Positions 14,601 to 23,132 of a stretch of 44,885 nt of DNA are shown here, piece by piece. The position numbers and the translations under genes are program-made. How positions within the stretch are numbered: position 1 is the first letter of the stretch; every line of letters starts with the position of its first letter. The stretch lies in contig JAPDJV010000015.1 in assembly GCA_029258925.1 (NCBI GenBank), forward strand, positions 1-44,885, given 5' to 3'. Under the pieces are notes generated by a model that worked only from the letters and a program-made list of their open reading frames with translations, was not told where the DNA came from and did no database searches. This DNA comes from Thermoproteota archaeon (GTDB lineage: Archaea; Thermoproteota; Thermoprotei_A; EX4484-217-1; JAPDJV01).

Positions 14601-15151
14601 TCTCCTCCTTCAATTGCCTTCAATATATCAGAGCTCTTAACGATCTCCACTCCATAGATGTTCTTCATGTACTTTAATCCGTCTAAGTGGTCCTCTAACG
14701 TGAATGCCCCGGTACAGTCCTCTACCACAATAACCTTATATCCTCTGAAGAAGGCATCAGCTGCAGTATGTTTAACGCACACATTTGTTGTGAGACCTGT
14801 TAAAACAAGTGTGTCCACTCCTAACTCCCTCAATAACAGGTCTAGGTCTGTCTGGAAGAACCCACTATACCTCCTCTTCTCCACGACAAAGTCGCCTTCC
14901 TCAGGCTTCAATTCCTCGACAACACTTGCACCCCTACTACCCTTAATAGCGTGTGGACCCCATAACTCAAGTTCTTTGTCAATTCCTTGAATATGTGAAT
15001 CATTAGTATATATTATTGGAATTCCCTTTTTCCTAGCTGAAACCAGTAGTTTCCTTATATTGGGAATGATTTTAGCTCCCATATCGCACTTGAGTTTTCC
15101 TCTCACAAAATCTTCAAGCATGTCTATAACTAGAATAGCCATCTTCCCCAT
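14597..15151 (-). CDS. Isochorismatase family hydrolase, nicotinamidase-like
   Basis: A 184-residue cysteine hydrolase (PF00857). The catalytic triad is visible as aspartate in ILVIDMLEDF, lysine in VVEKRRYSGF and cysteine in TTNVCVKHTA. Size and motifs match archaeal nicotinamidases, which convert nicotinamide to nicotinate for NAD salvage, although isochorismatase and N-carbamoyl hydrolase relatives look similar. The start at ATG 15151 appears near-leaderless, with a TATA-like TTTATAT about 35 bases upstream; ATG 15142 is an alternative. The stop codon overlaps the convergent aminotransferase stop (TTAA at 14597-14600). Confidence 0.8.
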   Translation of the reverse strand: MGKMAILVIDMLEDFVRGKLKCDMGAKIIPNIRKLLVSARKKGIPIIYTNDSHIQGIDKELELWGPHAIKGSRGASVVEELKPEEGDFVVEKRRYSGFFQTDLDLLLRELGVDTLVLTGLTTNVCVKHTAADAFFRGYKVIVVEDCTGAFTLEDHLDGLKYMKNIYGVEIVKSSDILKAIEGGD

Positions 15152-15232
15152 AGATCTTCGCCAGAATAATTGTTTGCCTCGGTGATATAAACTTTTATTG
15201 TTCTAAAAGCTTTTTCAAACTGTGATACCAAG

Positions 15233-16006
15233 CTATTCTATTGTAGCTTTATTGAAGATGTAAGATGCTATGCTTACCATCACTATGGCCAACAAGATGA
15301 GCGCAGCTAAGTCAACAGACGGCGTAATCTGGGATACTCCTGTTAAAGACCATCTCGCAAGATCCACTCCATACGTTAACGGATTCACGTAGGCCAATAG
15401 CTTCATCCACTCTGGAAGATTGTCTAATGGGTAGAATGCTCCGCTTGAGAACAATAATGGGAGGTTTACGAAGCTCATCAATATTTGAAATCCTTCTATA
15501 CTCCTCATTTTAGAAGCTATTGCTATACCGATACTCGTGAAGGAGAATGCAACGAGGGCTCCGGCAAGAATAGTTAAGGGGATCCCGGATAACTTAAGGG
15601 ATGGTGCTAGGTAAAAGGTTGCAATCAATATTATGGTTCCTTGAAGCAATGCCACCAGCATGTCTCCTAGTGCTCTACCTAAGATACTAGCTGTTCTGGA
15701 GACTGGTGCAACAAGTATCTCCTTCAGGAAACCGAACTCCTTATCCCATATAACTGTTATCCCCCCTATGAAGCTTGCAGTAAAAATTGTCATCATAACC
15801 ACTCCAGGCGAAAGATATGACATATAGTCTAATCCATGGAAGACCATTTTAGCCATGGGGCTACTGAATGCTGAACTCCAGCCTAATCCAAAGAACACTA
15901 ACCACATCACCGGATTCACAATGCTCCCAATGAGCCTGGACTTTGCTCTTAGAAACCTCTTAATCTGTCGGTAAGCCATGATATAAATAGTTCTGGCCTC
16001 AATCAT
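15233..16006 (-). CDS. ABC-2 type exporter permease
   Basis: A 257-residue ABC-2 permease (DrrB/NodJ-like, PF01061/PF12698 group) with six predicted membrane helices. The N-terminal amphipathic segment MAYRQIKRFLRAKSRL and the central GGITVIWDKEFGFLKEIL with VAPVSR are typical of this class. ATG 16006 overlaps the upstream ATPase stop as ATGA and has GGAG shortly before it. Together with the ATPase it should form a homodimer-pair exporter for drugs, lipids or other hydrophobic compounds; cargo unknown. The gene is last in the PadR-controlled unit. Confidence 0.88.
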   Translation of the reverse strand: MIEARTIYIMAYRQIKRFLRAKSRLIGSIVNPVMWLVFFGLGWSSAFSSPMAKMVFHGLDYMSYLSPGVVMMTIFTASFIGGITVIWDKEFGFLKEILVAPVSRTASILGRALGDMLVALLQGTIILIATFYLAPSLKLSGIPLTILAGALVAFSFTSIGIAIASKMRSIEGFQILMSFVNLPLLFSSGAFYPLDNLPEWMKLLAYVNPLTYGVDLARWSLTGVSQITPSVDLAALILLAIVMVSIASYIFNKATIE

Positions 16007-17025
16007 AGAGTTCTCCTCCTAAATCTCATTCTAATTCTAGTCCTAACAGTATCCTTCCAGTCTCCCTCTTCCCTTCTTAGTTCTCTCCCAGTTAAATGCA
16101 GGAATACGTCGTTTAACGTGGGCTTAGAATACTTCACTTCTAATATGATTGTTTTAAGGCTGTTGGCAACATCAAATACTTTAGGGATGAATCTGTAGGC
16201 ATCTTCAACTATGAAACTCAGAGTATTACCTGATACTATATTAAATTCTAAAGCCAACCCGTCCTCAATTATTTTCTCTGCGAGGACTTTAGCGGGTACA
16301 GCATCTTCTTTCACTTTAACGTAGACTACGTCTCTTCCAATAACATTCTTTAATTCCTCCGGAGAGCCTATTGCAAGGATTCTCCCATGGTCTATTATAG
16401 CTATTCTATCACAAAGCTTCTCTGCTTCATCCATGTAATGAGTTGTTAAGAATATTGTCATCCCACTTTTCTTCTTCAAATCTAAAATATAATCCCATAT
16501 TTTCGCTCTAGTTTGAGGATCGAGTCCGAGTGTTGGCTCATCTAGGAATAGAATTTCCGGCTCGTGCAGTAGACCTCGAGCTATTTCAAGTCTTCTAATC
16601 ATTCCACCACTATAATTCTTGACTTGAATGTTACCATATTCTTCTAATTCAACGAATCTTAGTAGTCTAGTTATTTTATTCTTCAATTCTCTCCTTGGAA
16701 CACCATATGCGACTCCATGGATCCACATGTTCTCCCATCCAGTTAAATATCTGTCTACGGTACTGTCTTGAAATACCACGCCAATACTCTTCCTAACCAT
16801 ACTTGGTTCTCTTAAAATACTGTATCCATTTATCCACGCTTCTCCAGCAGTTGGCTTCATGAGTGTTATTAACATGTTTATAGTCGTCGTCTTCCCTGCA
16901 CCATTTGGCCCTAAGAAGCCGAAGATTTCTCCTTTGAATACTTTGAAAGACACTTTATTCACAGCAACTATTTTCTCAAATTTCTTGGTTAAATTTTCTA
17001 CTACAATTACTTCTCTCCGAGCCAT
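16003..17025 (-). CDS. ABC-2 type exporter ATPase (DrrA-like)
   Basis: A 340-residue ATPase with Walker A GPNGAGKTT, signature YSGGMIRRLE, Walker B EILFLDEPTLGLDP and the H-loop in TTHYMDEAE. The C-terminal extension of about 100 residues, ending with a basic tail, matches the DrrA/DUF4162 group that associates with ABC-2 permeases. ATG 17025 has GGTGGA a few bases upstream; GTG 17040, overlapping the PadR stop as GTGA, is the alternative start. The order regulator-ATPase-permease is a common PadR-controlled export cassette. Confidence 0.9.
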   Translation of the reverse strand: MARREVIVVENLTKKFEKIVAVNKVSFKVFKGEIFGFLGPNGAGKTTTINMLITLMKPTAGEAWINGYSILREPSMVRKSIGVVFQDSTVDRYLTGWENMWIHGVAYGVPRRELKNKITRLLRFVELEEYGNIQVKNYSGGMIRRLEIARGLLHEPEILFLDEPTLGLDPQTRAKIWDYILDLKKKSGMTIFLTTHYMDEAEKLCDRIAIIDHGRILAIGSPEELKNVIGRDVVYVKVKEDAVPAKVLAEKIIEDGLALEFNIVSGNTLSFIVEDAYRFIPKVFDVANSLKTIILEVKYSKPTLNDVFLHLTGRELRREEGDWKDTVRTRIRMRFRRRTL

Positions 17026-17036
17026 GGAATCCACCT

Positions 17037-17522
17037 TCACCTCTCTTCGATTTCCTCTAGAAGCCTCTTCCCGAAATCTTCAATGAGGACCCTTATTCTA
17101 GCTACTTTCTCAGCGTCCAGAGTGGGCATTACTTTAAACAACTTCATTAATGCACTAAATAATTCTTTTCCACCAAGATCCACTATGAACTTTTTGAACT
17201 TGATGGAATTCTCAATAATTTTCTTAACTTTCCCAATATTCTTCTCTAAAACCCTTTTACCCTCCTCTGTTATAGTGTAGACTCTCTTACCGTCCATGAT
17301 AGTGGATTTCAGATATCCCATATCCTCTAGTAATTGAAGAGTTGGATATACTATACCTGGGCTGGGTGAATATTGTCCATGTAGTATTCTCTCTATTTCC
17401 TGCATAACCCCGTATCCATGTAACTGTTTGTCTCTCAGCGAGTATAATACCAGGTATTTGAAAAAACCTCTAGCTCTTCTTCTAGGGATTAAAGGTATGT
17501 TGATCTCGCTGCCGATGTACAT
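17037..17522 (-). CDS. PadR family transcriptional regulator
   Basis: A 161-residue PadR-type winged-helix protein (PF03551). HGYGVMQEIERI and SPSPGIVYPTLQLLEDMGYL are the recognition-helix region, followed by the wing RVYTITEEGKRVLEKN and a helical C-terminal dimerisation part. It is first in an operon with the ABC-2 exporter genes and most likely represses them until an effector, perhaps the exported compound, binds. ATG 17522 has TGAGGA directly upstream. A perfect 16-base palindrome overlies its TATA region, which fits autoregulation. Confidence 0.88.
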   Translation of the reverse strand: MYIGSEINIPLIPRRRARGFFKYLVLYSLRDKQLHGYGVMQEIERILHGQYSPSPGIVYPTLQLLEDMGYLKSTIMDGKRVYTITEEGKRVLEKNIGKVKKIIENSIKFKKFIVDLGGKELFSALMKLFKVMPTLDAEKVARIRVLIEDFGKRLLEEIEER

Positions 17523-17540
17523 TCCTCATTACCGCTATTA

Positions 17541-17576
17541 CTGTAGATATATCTGCAGATATAAATTTAACTGTAG
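17541..17576. promoter_or_regulatory. PadR operator: 16-base palindrome over the TATA box
   Basis: TATATCTGCAGATATA at 17548-17563 is a perfect palindrome. It abuts the minus-strand TATA-like stretch (AAATTTATAT) of the padR gene and is bracketed by two direct copies of CTGTAG at 17541-17546 and 17571-17576. Its position about 26-41 bases before ATG 17522 would block TBP access. The plus-strand HAD gene starts at 17629, so divergent control is possible. Confidence 0.6.
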
Positions 17577-17628
17577 GAACACAATTTAACAGCTTAATTC
17601 CTTAAATATTTAGAGGAAGTAGTGTAAA

Positions 17629-18156
17629 ATGAACAGGGTATGCGTATTTGATATCGACGGCGTTCTAGCAGATCCTACTAGGAGGATAAGAGAGGCAGCT
17701 AGAAGAGCAAGAGTAGCCGTACACGATATTATAGCGAGATATCCCAGATCACCAAGATTCTGGAAATTCTTTTTAAGTGAAGAAATGCTTGAATTAGATG
17801 AACCTAGGAGAGTGGGTATAGAACTTCTTCGTAGAAGGATTATGGAAGGATACGGGATTCTAATAGTTACTGGAAGACCTGAGAAACTTCGAAGAGCCAC
17901 ATTAAAACAATTGTTATCCTTCGGAATATCCAAATCCGATATCGACAAGATTTTGATGAGAAAGAGAGGAGACTTTAGAAGAGAACATATAGTAAAAAGA
18001 GATCTCCTGAAAATATTCATAGATGAAAACCCGGGGTACTTGATATCTGAAATACATGATGACAATCCAGATAGCCTTGAGGCTATGGGGAGAATAGCTA
18101 GAAACGCCCTTCTAATATTACACTTCAACAATACCTACACTATCTACAGGAGATGA
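17629..18156 (+). CDS. HAD superfamily phosphatase
   Basis: A 175-residue HAD hydrolase. Motif I is VFDIDGVLAD with the nucleophile and acid aspartates, motif II the threonine of ILIVTGRPEKL, motif III a basic residue in the following helix and motif IV IDENPG. Layout resembles the small phosphatase domains of polynucleotide kinase-phosphatases and 5'-nucleotidase-like HADs rather than capped sugar phosphatases. Substrate unknown. ATG 17629 follows an AGAGGA stretch with long spacing. It is divergent from the padR gene and has no evident operon partner. Confidence 0.75.
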   Translation: MNRVCVFDIDGVLADPTRRIREAARRARVAVHDIIARYPRSPRFWKFFLSEEMLELDEPRRVGIELLRRRIMEGYGILIVTGRPEKLRRATLKQLLSFGISKSDIDKILMRKRGDFRREHIVKRDLLKIFIDENPGYLISEIHDDNPDSLEAMGRIARNALLILHFNNTYTIYRR

Positions 18157-18204
18157 AACTTGGAGTTAATAGGCTCTTTAAGGGGATTTCAATAAATTAG
18201 TAAC

Positions 18205-18236
18205 CCTTAAATTTAGAGTTCATTGATCTACCAGTG
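18205..18236 (+). promoter_or_regulatory. TATA box of a leaderless membrane protein gene
   Basis: CCTTAAATTTA at 18205-18215 is centred 24 bases before GTG 18234, the spacing expected if transcription begins at the start codon. No ribosome site precedes the GTG. Confidence 0.5.
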
Positions 18237-18839
18237 GCGGTTAAGTTGTTCTCTGTTGAAGGATGGACTAGAGATAGAGAGATTATATTCTTATCATCTC
18301 TAACAGCTTATTCTATTGAAATAATTGCTCTAATAGCTGATTTATTTAATATTATTGTAAGTTTTATGCTCGTTTTTGCATCATCAATAATGTTGACGAT
18401 TCTATGGTATAAGCTTTCAAAATGGTTCAGTAGAATATTCAGTGTAATGTTTAAAATAAGTTTCACGCTAGTTTTCCTCATGATATTCTACGTGATATAC
18501 GCTATCACACCTATCCAAGATGCAACAATAGTTGCTGCAAGGTATGCTCTGCAATTCGTTACAGAAGTTCTAACAGAAATACTTATACTGCTTGAAATAT
18601 TTGCATTCAAAACACTGTATGACGACACTAAAATAGTGGAGTTTAAAGCAGTATTCATATTGAAGATAGTCTTGTTCGCTACATTCTTGGCAGGAATGTT
18701 TACATCATACATGCAATACCTCTACTATGTAACCAGCGTTATAATAGCAGTATTCTCTATAATAGGTTTCAGAAAACTTTCATTAATTGAGAAAATCACT
18801 CCTAAAACCCTATCTATGCTCTCTTTGAATGCACTGTAA
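18234..18839 (+). CDS. Multi-span membrane protein, paralogue A
   Basis: A 201-residue protein with about five hydrophobic helices and no recognised family. A positively charged loop, ILWYKLSKWFSRIF, follows the second helix, and EIFAFKTLYDD lies between later helices. Both places match the next gene's product (ILWYRLHYWLNDVF and ELVGFKVLYES), so the two are ancient tandem duplicates. GTG 18234 appears leaderless. Function unknown; the following genes encode its paralogue and a polysaccharide deacetylase, so a role in the cell envelope is possible. Confidence 0.7.
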   Translation: MAVKLFSVEGWTRDREIIFLSSLTAYSIEIIALIADLFNIIVSFMLVFASSIMLTILWYKLSKWFSRIFSVMFKISFTLVFLMIFYVIYAITPIQDATIVAARYALQFVTEVLTEILILLEIFAFKTLYDDTKIVEFKAVFILKIVLFATFLAGMFTSYMQYLYYVTSVIIAVFSIIGFRKLSLIEKITPKTLSMLSLNAL

Positions 18840-18954
18840 AAGAAGTCTTTAAAACTCTAAGTATTATGGTGAGTTATGGAAGTTAAAATTTATTTGTATC
18901 CCTAAAATTGTTTTAAGGTATAGTAAAATCTTGCAGGTTGTTGAGGATGGTATA

Positions 18955-19515
18955 ATGCATTCTATTGCCGATCTTCAGCCTTCTGTGAAAAGGGGTTTCT
19001 ACAATGTCGCCTTACTGGGTTATAGTATGTCAATAATCTCAATATTTCTAGAATTTATTGACGGGTTGGGAAAGGTTTTAGCGGAGTTTATATCATACGC
19101 TTTCATATTGATACTGTGGTATAGACTGCATTACTGGCTCAACGATGTCTTCACATGGATTTTCAGAGTTAATGTGACGATTATTCTTGGAATACTATCT
19201 CTCATAATACTCAACAGGCTTGCAATTATTTTAGAGGGAACACATCTACTTTCAGTACTCGGCATTCCAGTAGCTCTAGCAATAATCGTATTAACATTAG
19301 CCGAAGTAATACTCGAACTTGTAGGCTTTAAAGTCTTATATGAGTCAACCAATATATCATATTTTAATGCTGTCCTATACTTGCTGGCAGCTTCAATAGT
19401 ACTAGATGCTCTAGGAGCAACTTTTTGGTTTATTAGATTATTCTCCAATATAATGAAGATAACAGCATACGTGAACATTATAGTAGGCTTTAATAAAATC
19501 TTAAGAGTTAGCTAG
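18955..19515 (+). CDS. Multi-span membrane protein, paralogue B
   Basis: A 186-residue membrane protein with about five helices, similar in length, helix spacing and two loop motifs to the preceding gene product. No family recognised. ATG 18955 has GAGGATGG a few bases upstream; a TTG at 18931 in frame would add eight residues and has no ribosome site. The deacetylase gene begins 11 bases after its stop, suggesting joint transcription. The pair may form a heteromeric membrane complex, which is inference only. Confidence 0.7.
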   Translation: MHSIADLQPSVKRGFYNVALLGYSMSIISIFLEFIDGLGKVLAEFISYAFILILWYRLHYWLNDVFTWIFRVNVTIILGILSLIILNRLAIILEGTHLLSVLGIPVALAIIVLTLAEVILELVGFKVLYESTNISYFNAVLYLLAASIVLDALGATFWFIRLFSNIMKITAYVNIIVGFNKILRVS

Positions 19516-19526
19516 ATGTGATCCTG

Positions 19527-20303
19527 ATGAGAATCTGTCCACGAGAATTCAAGTATACTGTCTTCCTATCCTTCGATCTCGATGCTGAAAGTGCAGAGGT
19601 TTATATGAAGAGAGATCCAGTTTCCATGAGTTTCGGCAGATACTCTGTGAAGATCGGGGTTAAGAAGATTTTAGAGGTTTTAGGAGACCATGGTTTAAAA
19701 GTGACATTCTTTACTCCTGGATGGGTTGTTGAGAAATATTCAGATGTAGTCGGATCCATACTGGGTGATGGACACGAGGTTGCACTTCACGGCTACCTAC
19801 ATGAGAAACTAGACCAGCTAGAGCTAGAAGAAGAATTACTGGTTTTTAAGAAGAGTATAAGTGCTTTTGAAAGAATCCTAGATTTCAAACCTAAAGGCTT
19901 TAGAGCCCCCTATTGGAGGTTTAGTGGAAACACTTTGAACATATTGTTTGAAGAAGGTTTTCTATACGACAGTAGCTTGATGGATGACGAAAAACCGTAT
20001 ATTCTAGAGCATAATGGTAGAAAAATCGTAGAACTGCCTGTTGACTGGAGGTTGGATGATTGGCCCCATCTTGAAATCCATAGGCTTCCGCCTAAAATGT
20101 TGTTGGAGATGTGGATGGAGGAATTGGATTATGCTGCAAGAAATAATGGGTTCCTATCGTTAACAATGCACCCCTCATGTATTTCGAGGGGAGCAAGAAT
20201 ACGAGTATTAACACGAATACTAGGGGTTCTCGAAGAAACTGAGGCATGGACTCCTAAAGGTTGCGACCTCGCATCGAGAATAATCGAATTACTAGGTAAA
20301 TGA
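19527..20303 (+). CDS. Polysaccharide deacetylase family protein
   Basis: A 258-residue NodB-homology enzyme (PF01522). The metal aspartate lies in LSFDLDAESAEV, the H-x3-H pair in ALHGYLHEKL, the arginine motif in FRAPYWRFSG, and a late histidine in LTMHPSC. This arrangement resembles PuuE/allantoinase-like and PgdA-like enzymes that remove acetyl or formyl groups from sugars or amides. No signal peptide, so it acts in the cytoplasm, for example on a lipid-linked or nucleotide sugar. ATG 19527 is preferred to GTG 19518, from which GTGAT may serve as ribosome site. Close spacing to the membrane paralogue B implies shared transcription. Confidence 0.82.
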   Translation: MRICPREFKYTVFLSFDLDAESAEVYMKRDPVSMSFGRYSVKIGVKKILEVLGDHGLKVTFFTPGWVVEKYSDVVGSILGDGHEVALHGYLHEKLDQLELEEELLVFKKSISAFERILDFKPKGFRAPYWRFSGNTLNILFEEGFLYDSSLMDDEKPYILEHNGRKIVELPVDWRLDDWPHLEIHRLPPKMLLEMWMEELDYAARNNGFLSLTMHPSCISRGARIRVLTRILGVLEETEAWTPKGCDLASRIIELLGK

Positions 20304-20431
20304 GCGTGAATTAGAGTGATATCAGCTGTCCTAGCCTTCTTCACCAATCAGAAACGCAACCGGGGCCTTCATCACCGTTTCTATTATGTTTCTAGAGTAA
20401 ATAAAATATTTTCGCCATAGGTGAAAGAATA

Positions 20432-21334
20432 TTGACTAATGGCGGGATCGTCGAAATCGATATTCCAACAGGGTTCGACATGGATCTAAGTCTTAAACCA
20501 TCATTTATTCTCCCCTTATTCACAAAAGTTGGAAGATCAAAGTACGTGAAGCTCTACGGTGATTCTAGGGGGTGCATTATAGAGATTAAAGAAGGAACGC
20601 TAGTGTGTAGAGGAGGAAATATTAGTAGGATACTCGAGTGGACAGGTTTATGGTTCGACCCATACAAATACTTGAGAAAACTTGGTAGAAGCGAAAGAGC
20701 TATTGTTGAGAGACTTCTGGAAATCTATCATGGTTTAAGGATTCCAGTAAGCACTAGTGATGAACCCTACATATTTATTGCTGTATTTCTTTCGCGCAAC
20801 ACCGATTATTATAGGAATACCATGAAATGGCTAAGCAAAATATTCCCATATTACAATAATTATGGAAAGCTTCCGCCATTAGTGGAGGTGGGCGGAAGCT
20901 ACCAGCTCAAACAACTAGAAAAAGCGTTCCTAGAATACAAAAAGTACGCTTTATCGACCGACCACGATCTCGAAGTGCTCAGGAGAGTTATGTTGAAAAT
21001 TCCAAATGTTGGACCGAAGACAGCCGATGCCTACATAATGTATGCGAAGGCAAACACCTTTATGCCTCCAGTCGACATCCACTTTATCAGATTTTCTAGG
21101 AGACTATTAATTGGCAATGAAGAATTTACTGTACCATTGAAAGCATATTGCTTAAAATATTCTTGTGAAAATTGCCCTCTTAATAGATCGTGTTTATCTA
21201 TTATTATTTCAAAAAAGTTCGGGTTTATGAGTGGATGGATCCAAACGGTTTCATATCTTCACGATAGAGATTATTGCGTTAAAAAAGCTTGTAATAATTG
21301 TAGTCTCAAAGATGTTTGCTACGGACTTATTTAA
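20432..21334 (+). CDS. HhH-GPD DNA glycosylase with two cysteine clusters
   Basis: A 300-residue helix-hairpin-helix DNA glycosylase. The hairpin is LKIPNVGPKTADAYIMYA near residue 190-207 and the catalytic aspartate is in PPVDIHFIRF. The N-terminal 80 residues resemble the extra beta domain of OGG/AlkA-type enzymes. The C-terminus contains two cysteine sets with the same spacing, C-x4-C-x2-C-x5-C: CLKYSCENCPLNRSC and CVKKACNNCSLKDVC. One set would suffice for the [4Fe-4S] cluster of endonuclease III (C-x6-C-x2-C-x5-C). The substrate lesion cannot be predicted. TTG 20432 has GGTGA 8 bases upstream. Confidence 0.78.
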   Translation: MTNGGIVEIDIPTGFDMDLSLKPSFILPLFTKVGRSKYVKLYGDSRGCIIEIKEGTLVCRGGNISRILEWTGLWFDPYKYLRKLGRSERAIVERLLEIYHGLRIPVSTSDEPYIFIAVFLSRNTDYYRNTMKWLSKIFPYYNNYGKLPPLVEVGGSYQLKQLEKAFLEYKKYALSTDHDLEVLRRVMLKIPNVGPKTADAYIMYAKANTFMPPVDIHFIRFSRRLLIGNEEFTVPLKAYCLKYSCENCPLNRSCLSIIISKKFGFMSGWIQTVSYLHDRDYCVKKACNNCSLKDVCYGLI

Positions 21335-21341
21335 GTTCATT

Positions 21342-23132
21342 CTACCTACCCTTCTTGAGTAATAGTAGCGCTATTATGCTTCCAATAATTGCAGTAAGCA
21401 CTACGCCAATGACCACTATATTACTTAACCATGTTACACCCTCCTGTGGTGTAGTTTCCCCTGTAGCGATACTAGCAGAGGGCGTTGTGGTTGGCGTAAC
21501 TGACTCGCTGGGTGTTGCAGTAATGCTGGGCGTTGTAGTGATGGTTGTAGTAGGAGTTTCTTGGGCTTCTGGAATCAGTATGCCCATGCTTGGATCGTGC
21601 ATCAGAGTGTTGTTTCCGAAGAACGGGTAGCATAGGAATAATCTGACATGGTTCAGTGTTTCCGCATAGCTTGCTGTAACGTTAATCACAGTGCTAGTAC
21701 CGGTTTCAGGATCAACTATTATAGCTGTTGGTATGAACTTGAAGAATCCTGCTAGCAATGTTTCATTACCAGTAGACATAAACACTACTGTTTGGTTAAG
21801 CTTTATTCTACCTCGAATCCTCCTAATGCCAACCACTTTTACGTGTTTCTCCATAGTCTCATTAAATCCAAGTCTCGTCGTATCCTCCCAGTCAGGGCTT
21901 TTGAGAGTTACTTGAATGTGGCTGTCTGCTGAGCTAAACGCGTTAGGCAAGTCTCCGCTTAAAGCATCGACACTTATATATGGAGGAGTAATGTTGAGCT
22001 TGGCTAGTCTCACATCAAGAGCTATTCTCTCCTCGATGATACCGGTCTCCGTTAATATTCCTAGTAGCCAATCCCATCCCTTTATCACTATGTCAACTTT
22101 CATCTCGGCTGGGGTTACATTATATGTCAGAACGCTATCGTTTACCTGAATGGCTTCTTCAACGGCATTCACATAGATTCTGAATTTAAGTTCGATTCTG
22201 CCAACTACGTGTCTAAATGCTTCAGGTGCGCCAGTAACGTTCATTTTAAACGTTAAACCCACTACGTTACCCTCATTATCGGTAATATTCTCTATGCTAC
22301 TTAGTTCCCATGTTAATGCTGGGAATGGCACAACTGGTAAATGTTTCGAAAAGTTAACCATACTCAACGCTCTTCTAGCTGTGCTAACCTTTCTCCACAA
22401 TTCTTGGACGATGGTTATCATGTGTGAGGCTCTATCTCTGAAATGCTCTCTAACAGCATGGTTTCTCTCAATAATTTGCTTGAGACCTCTTGCAAGCTGT
22501 TTTACTTCATGAGTAAACTTTTCTCCCGGCAAATTTCTTAGAGCCTTTATTACGTTCTGGACGCATTGAATAATGTTTTCGAGCGAGTAGGCTATGCTCT
22601 CATTATCACATTGTTGGAGACCTTCTTCTAAGTCTTCTACTACGTTCTCCAAAGCCTCTATGGCGTTGCTCTTGGTAATGTTTTCTTCAATTATTGAATC
22701 AAGCAACTCTTTTAATCTCTCTAATGCATTACATGTTGCATTATATGTTTCACATACTCTAGCAGTATTATTGGCCTCCTCTTCTAATTCAAGGATACGT
22801 TCCTCAACCCACTTTACCCCGTGCTCGCCTATTCTGTGCTGGCCGCTTACGAAGTAAGAGCGGTTAATAACTAAATACTCTATGAGACCATGGAAGTCTA
22901 CTATATACACTGGTCCACTAGTATTTTCAACGTACCATGCAAATCTCGGCATTAACTTCACTGATGGAAAGACTACGGTAATAACGTCATTACTGATCAC
23001 TCTAAGCCCCTCTTTCTCTACAATCGAAACCTTTCTCCCATAGCTTGGAGATTCAAAGCTGAGAGGTGCTGCGGAAGCCACTAGCATGAATAATAGTAAT
23101 ATGGCTGTTATGATTCTGGACACCGTGGACAT
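21342..23132 (-). CDS. Secreted, C-terminally membrane-anchored surface protein
   Basis: A 596-residue surface protein of unknown family. It has a signal peptide (hydrophobic IITAILLLFMLVASAAPL), a long helical, glutamate-rich region around residues 105-265 likely to form coiled coil, a beta-rich C-terminal half, a Thr/Ser/Pro-rich stalk of about 45 residues (near 515-560) and a terminal helix ending LLLLKKGR. More than a dozen N-x-S/T sequons suggest N-glycosylation. Several paired cysteines occur in the helical part. ATG 23132 follows GGTGAG; TATA-like sequence lies just upstream. It is divergent from the binding-protein importer operon, so it could serve in substrate capture or as S-layer component; this is conjecture. 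Confidence 0.75.
   Translation of the reverse strand: MSTVSRIITAILLLFMLVASAAPLSFESPSYGRKVSIVEKEGLRVISNDVITVVFPSVKLMPRFAWYVENTSGPVYIVDFHGLIEYLVINRSYFVSGQHRIGEHGVKWVEERILELEEEANNTARVCETYNATCNALERLKELLDSIIEENITKSNAIEALENVVEDLEEGLQQCDNESIAYSLENIIQCVQNVIKALRNLPGEKFTHEVKQLARGLKQIIERNHAVREHFRDRASHMITIVQELWRKVSTARRALSMVNFSKHLPVVPFPALTWELSSIENITDNEGNVVGLTFKMNVTGAPEAFRHVVGRIELKFRIYVNAVEEAIQVNDSVLTYNVTPAEMKVDIVIKGWDWLLGILTETGIIEERIALDVRLAKLNITPPYISVDALSGDLPNAFSSADSHIQVTLKSPDWEDTTRLGFNETMEKHVKVVGIRRIRGRIKLNQTVVFMSTGNETLLAGFFKFIPTAIIVDPETGTSTVINVTASYAETLNHVRLFLCYPFFGNNTLMHDPSMGILIPEAQETPTTTITTTPSITATPSESVTPTTTPSASIATGETTPQEGVTWLSNIVVIGVVLTAIIGSIIALLLLKKGR

Noticed and set aside
20304-20431. Short frames on both strands between the deacetylase and glycosylase genes
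   Set aside because: Longest are about 30 codons, interrupted, and without convincing starts; possibly decayed sequence.
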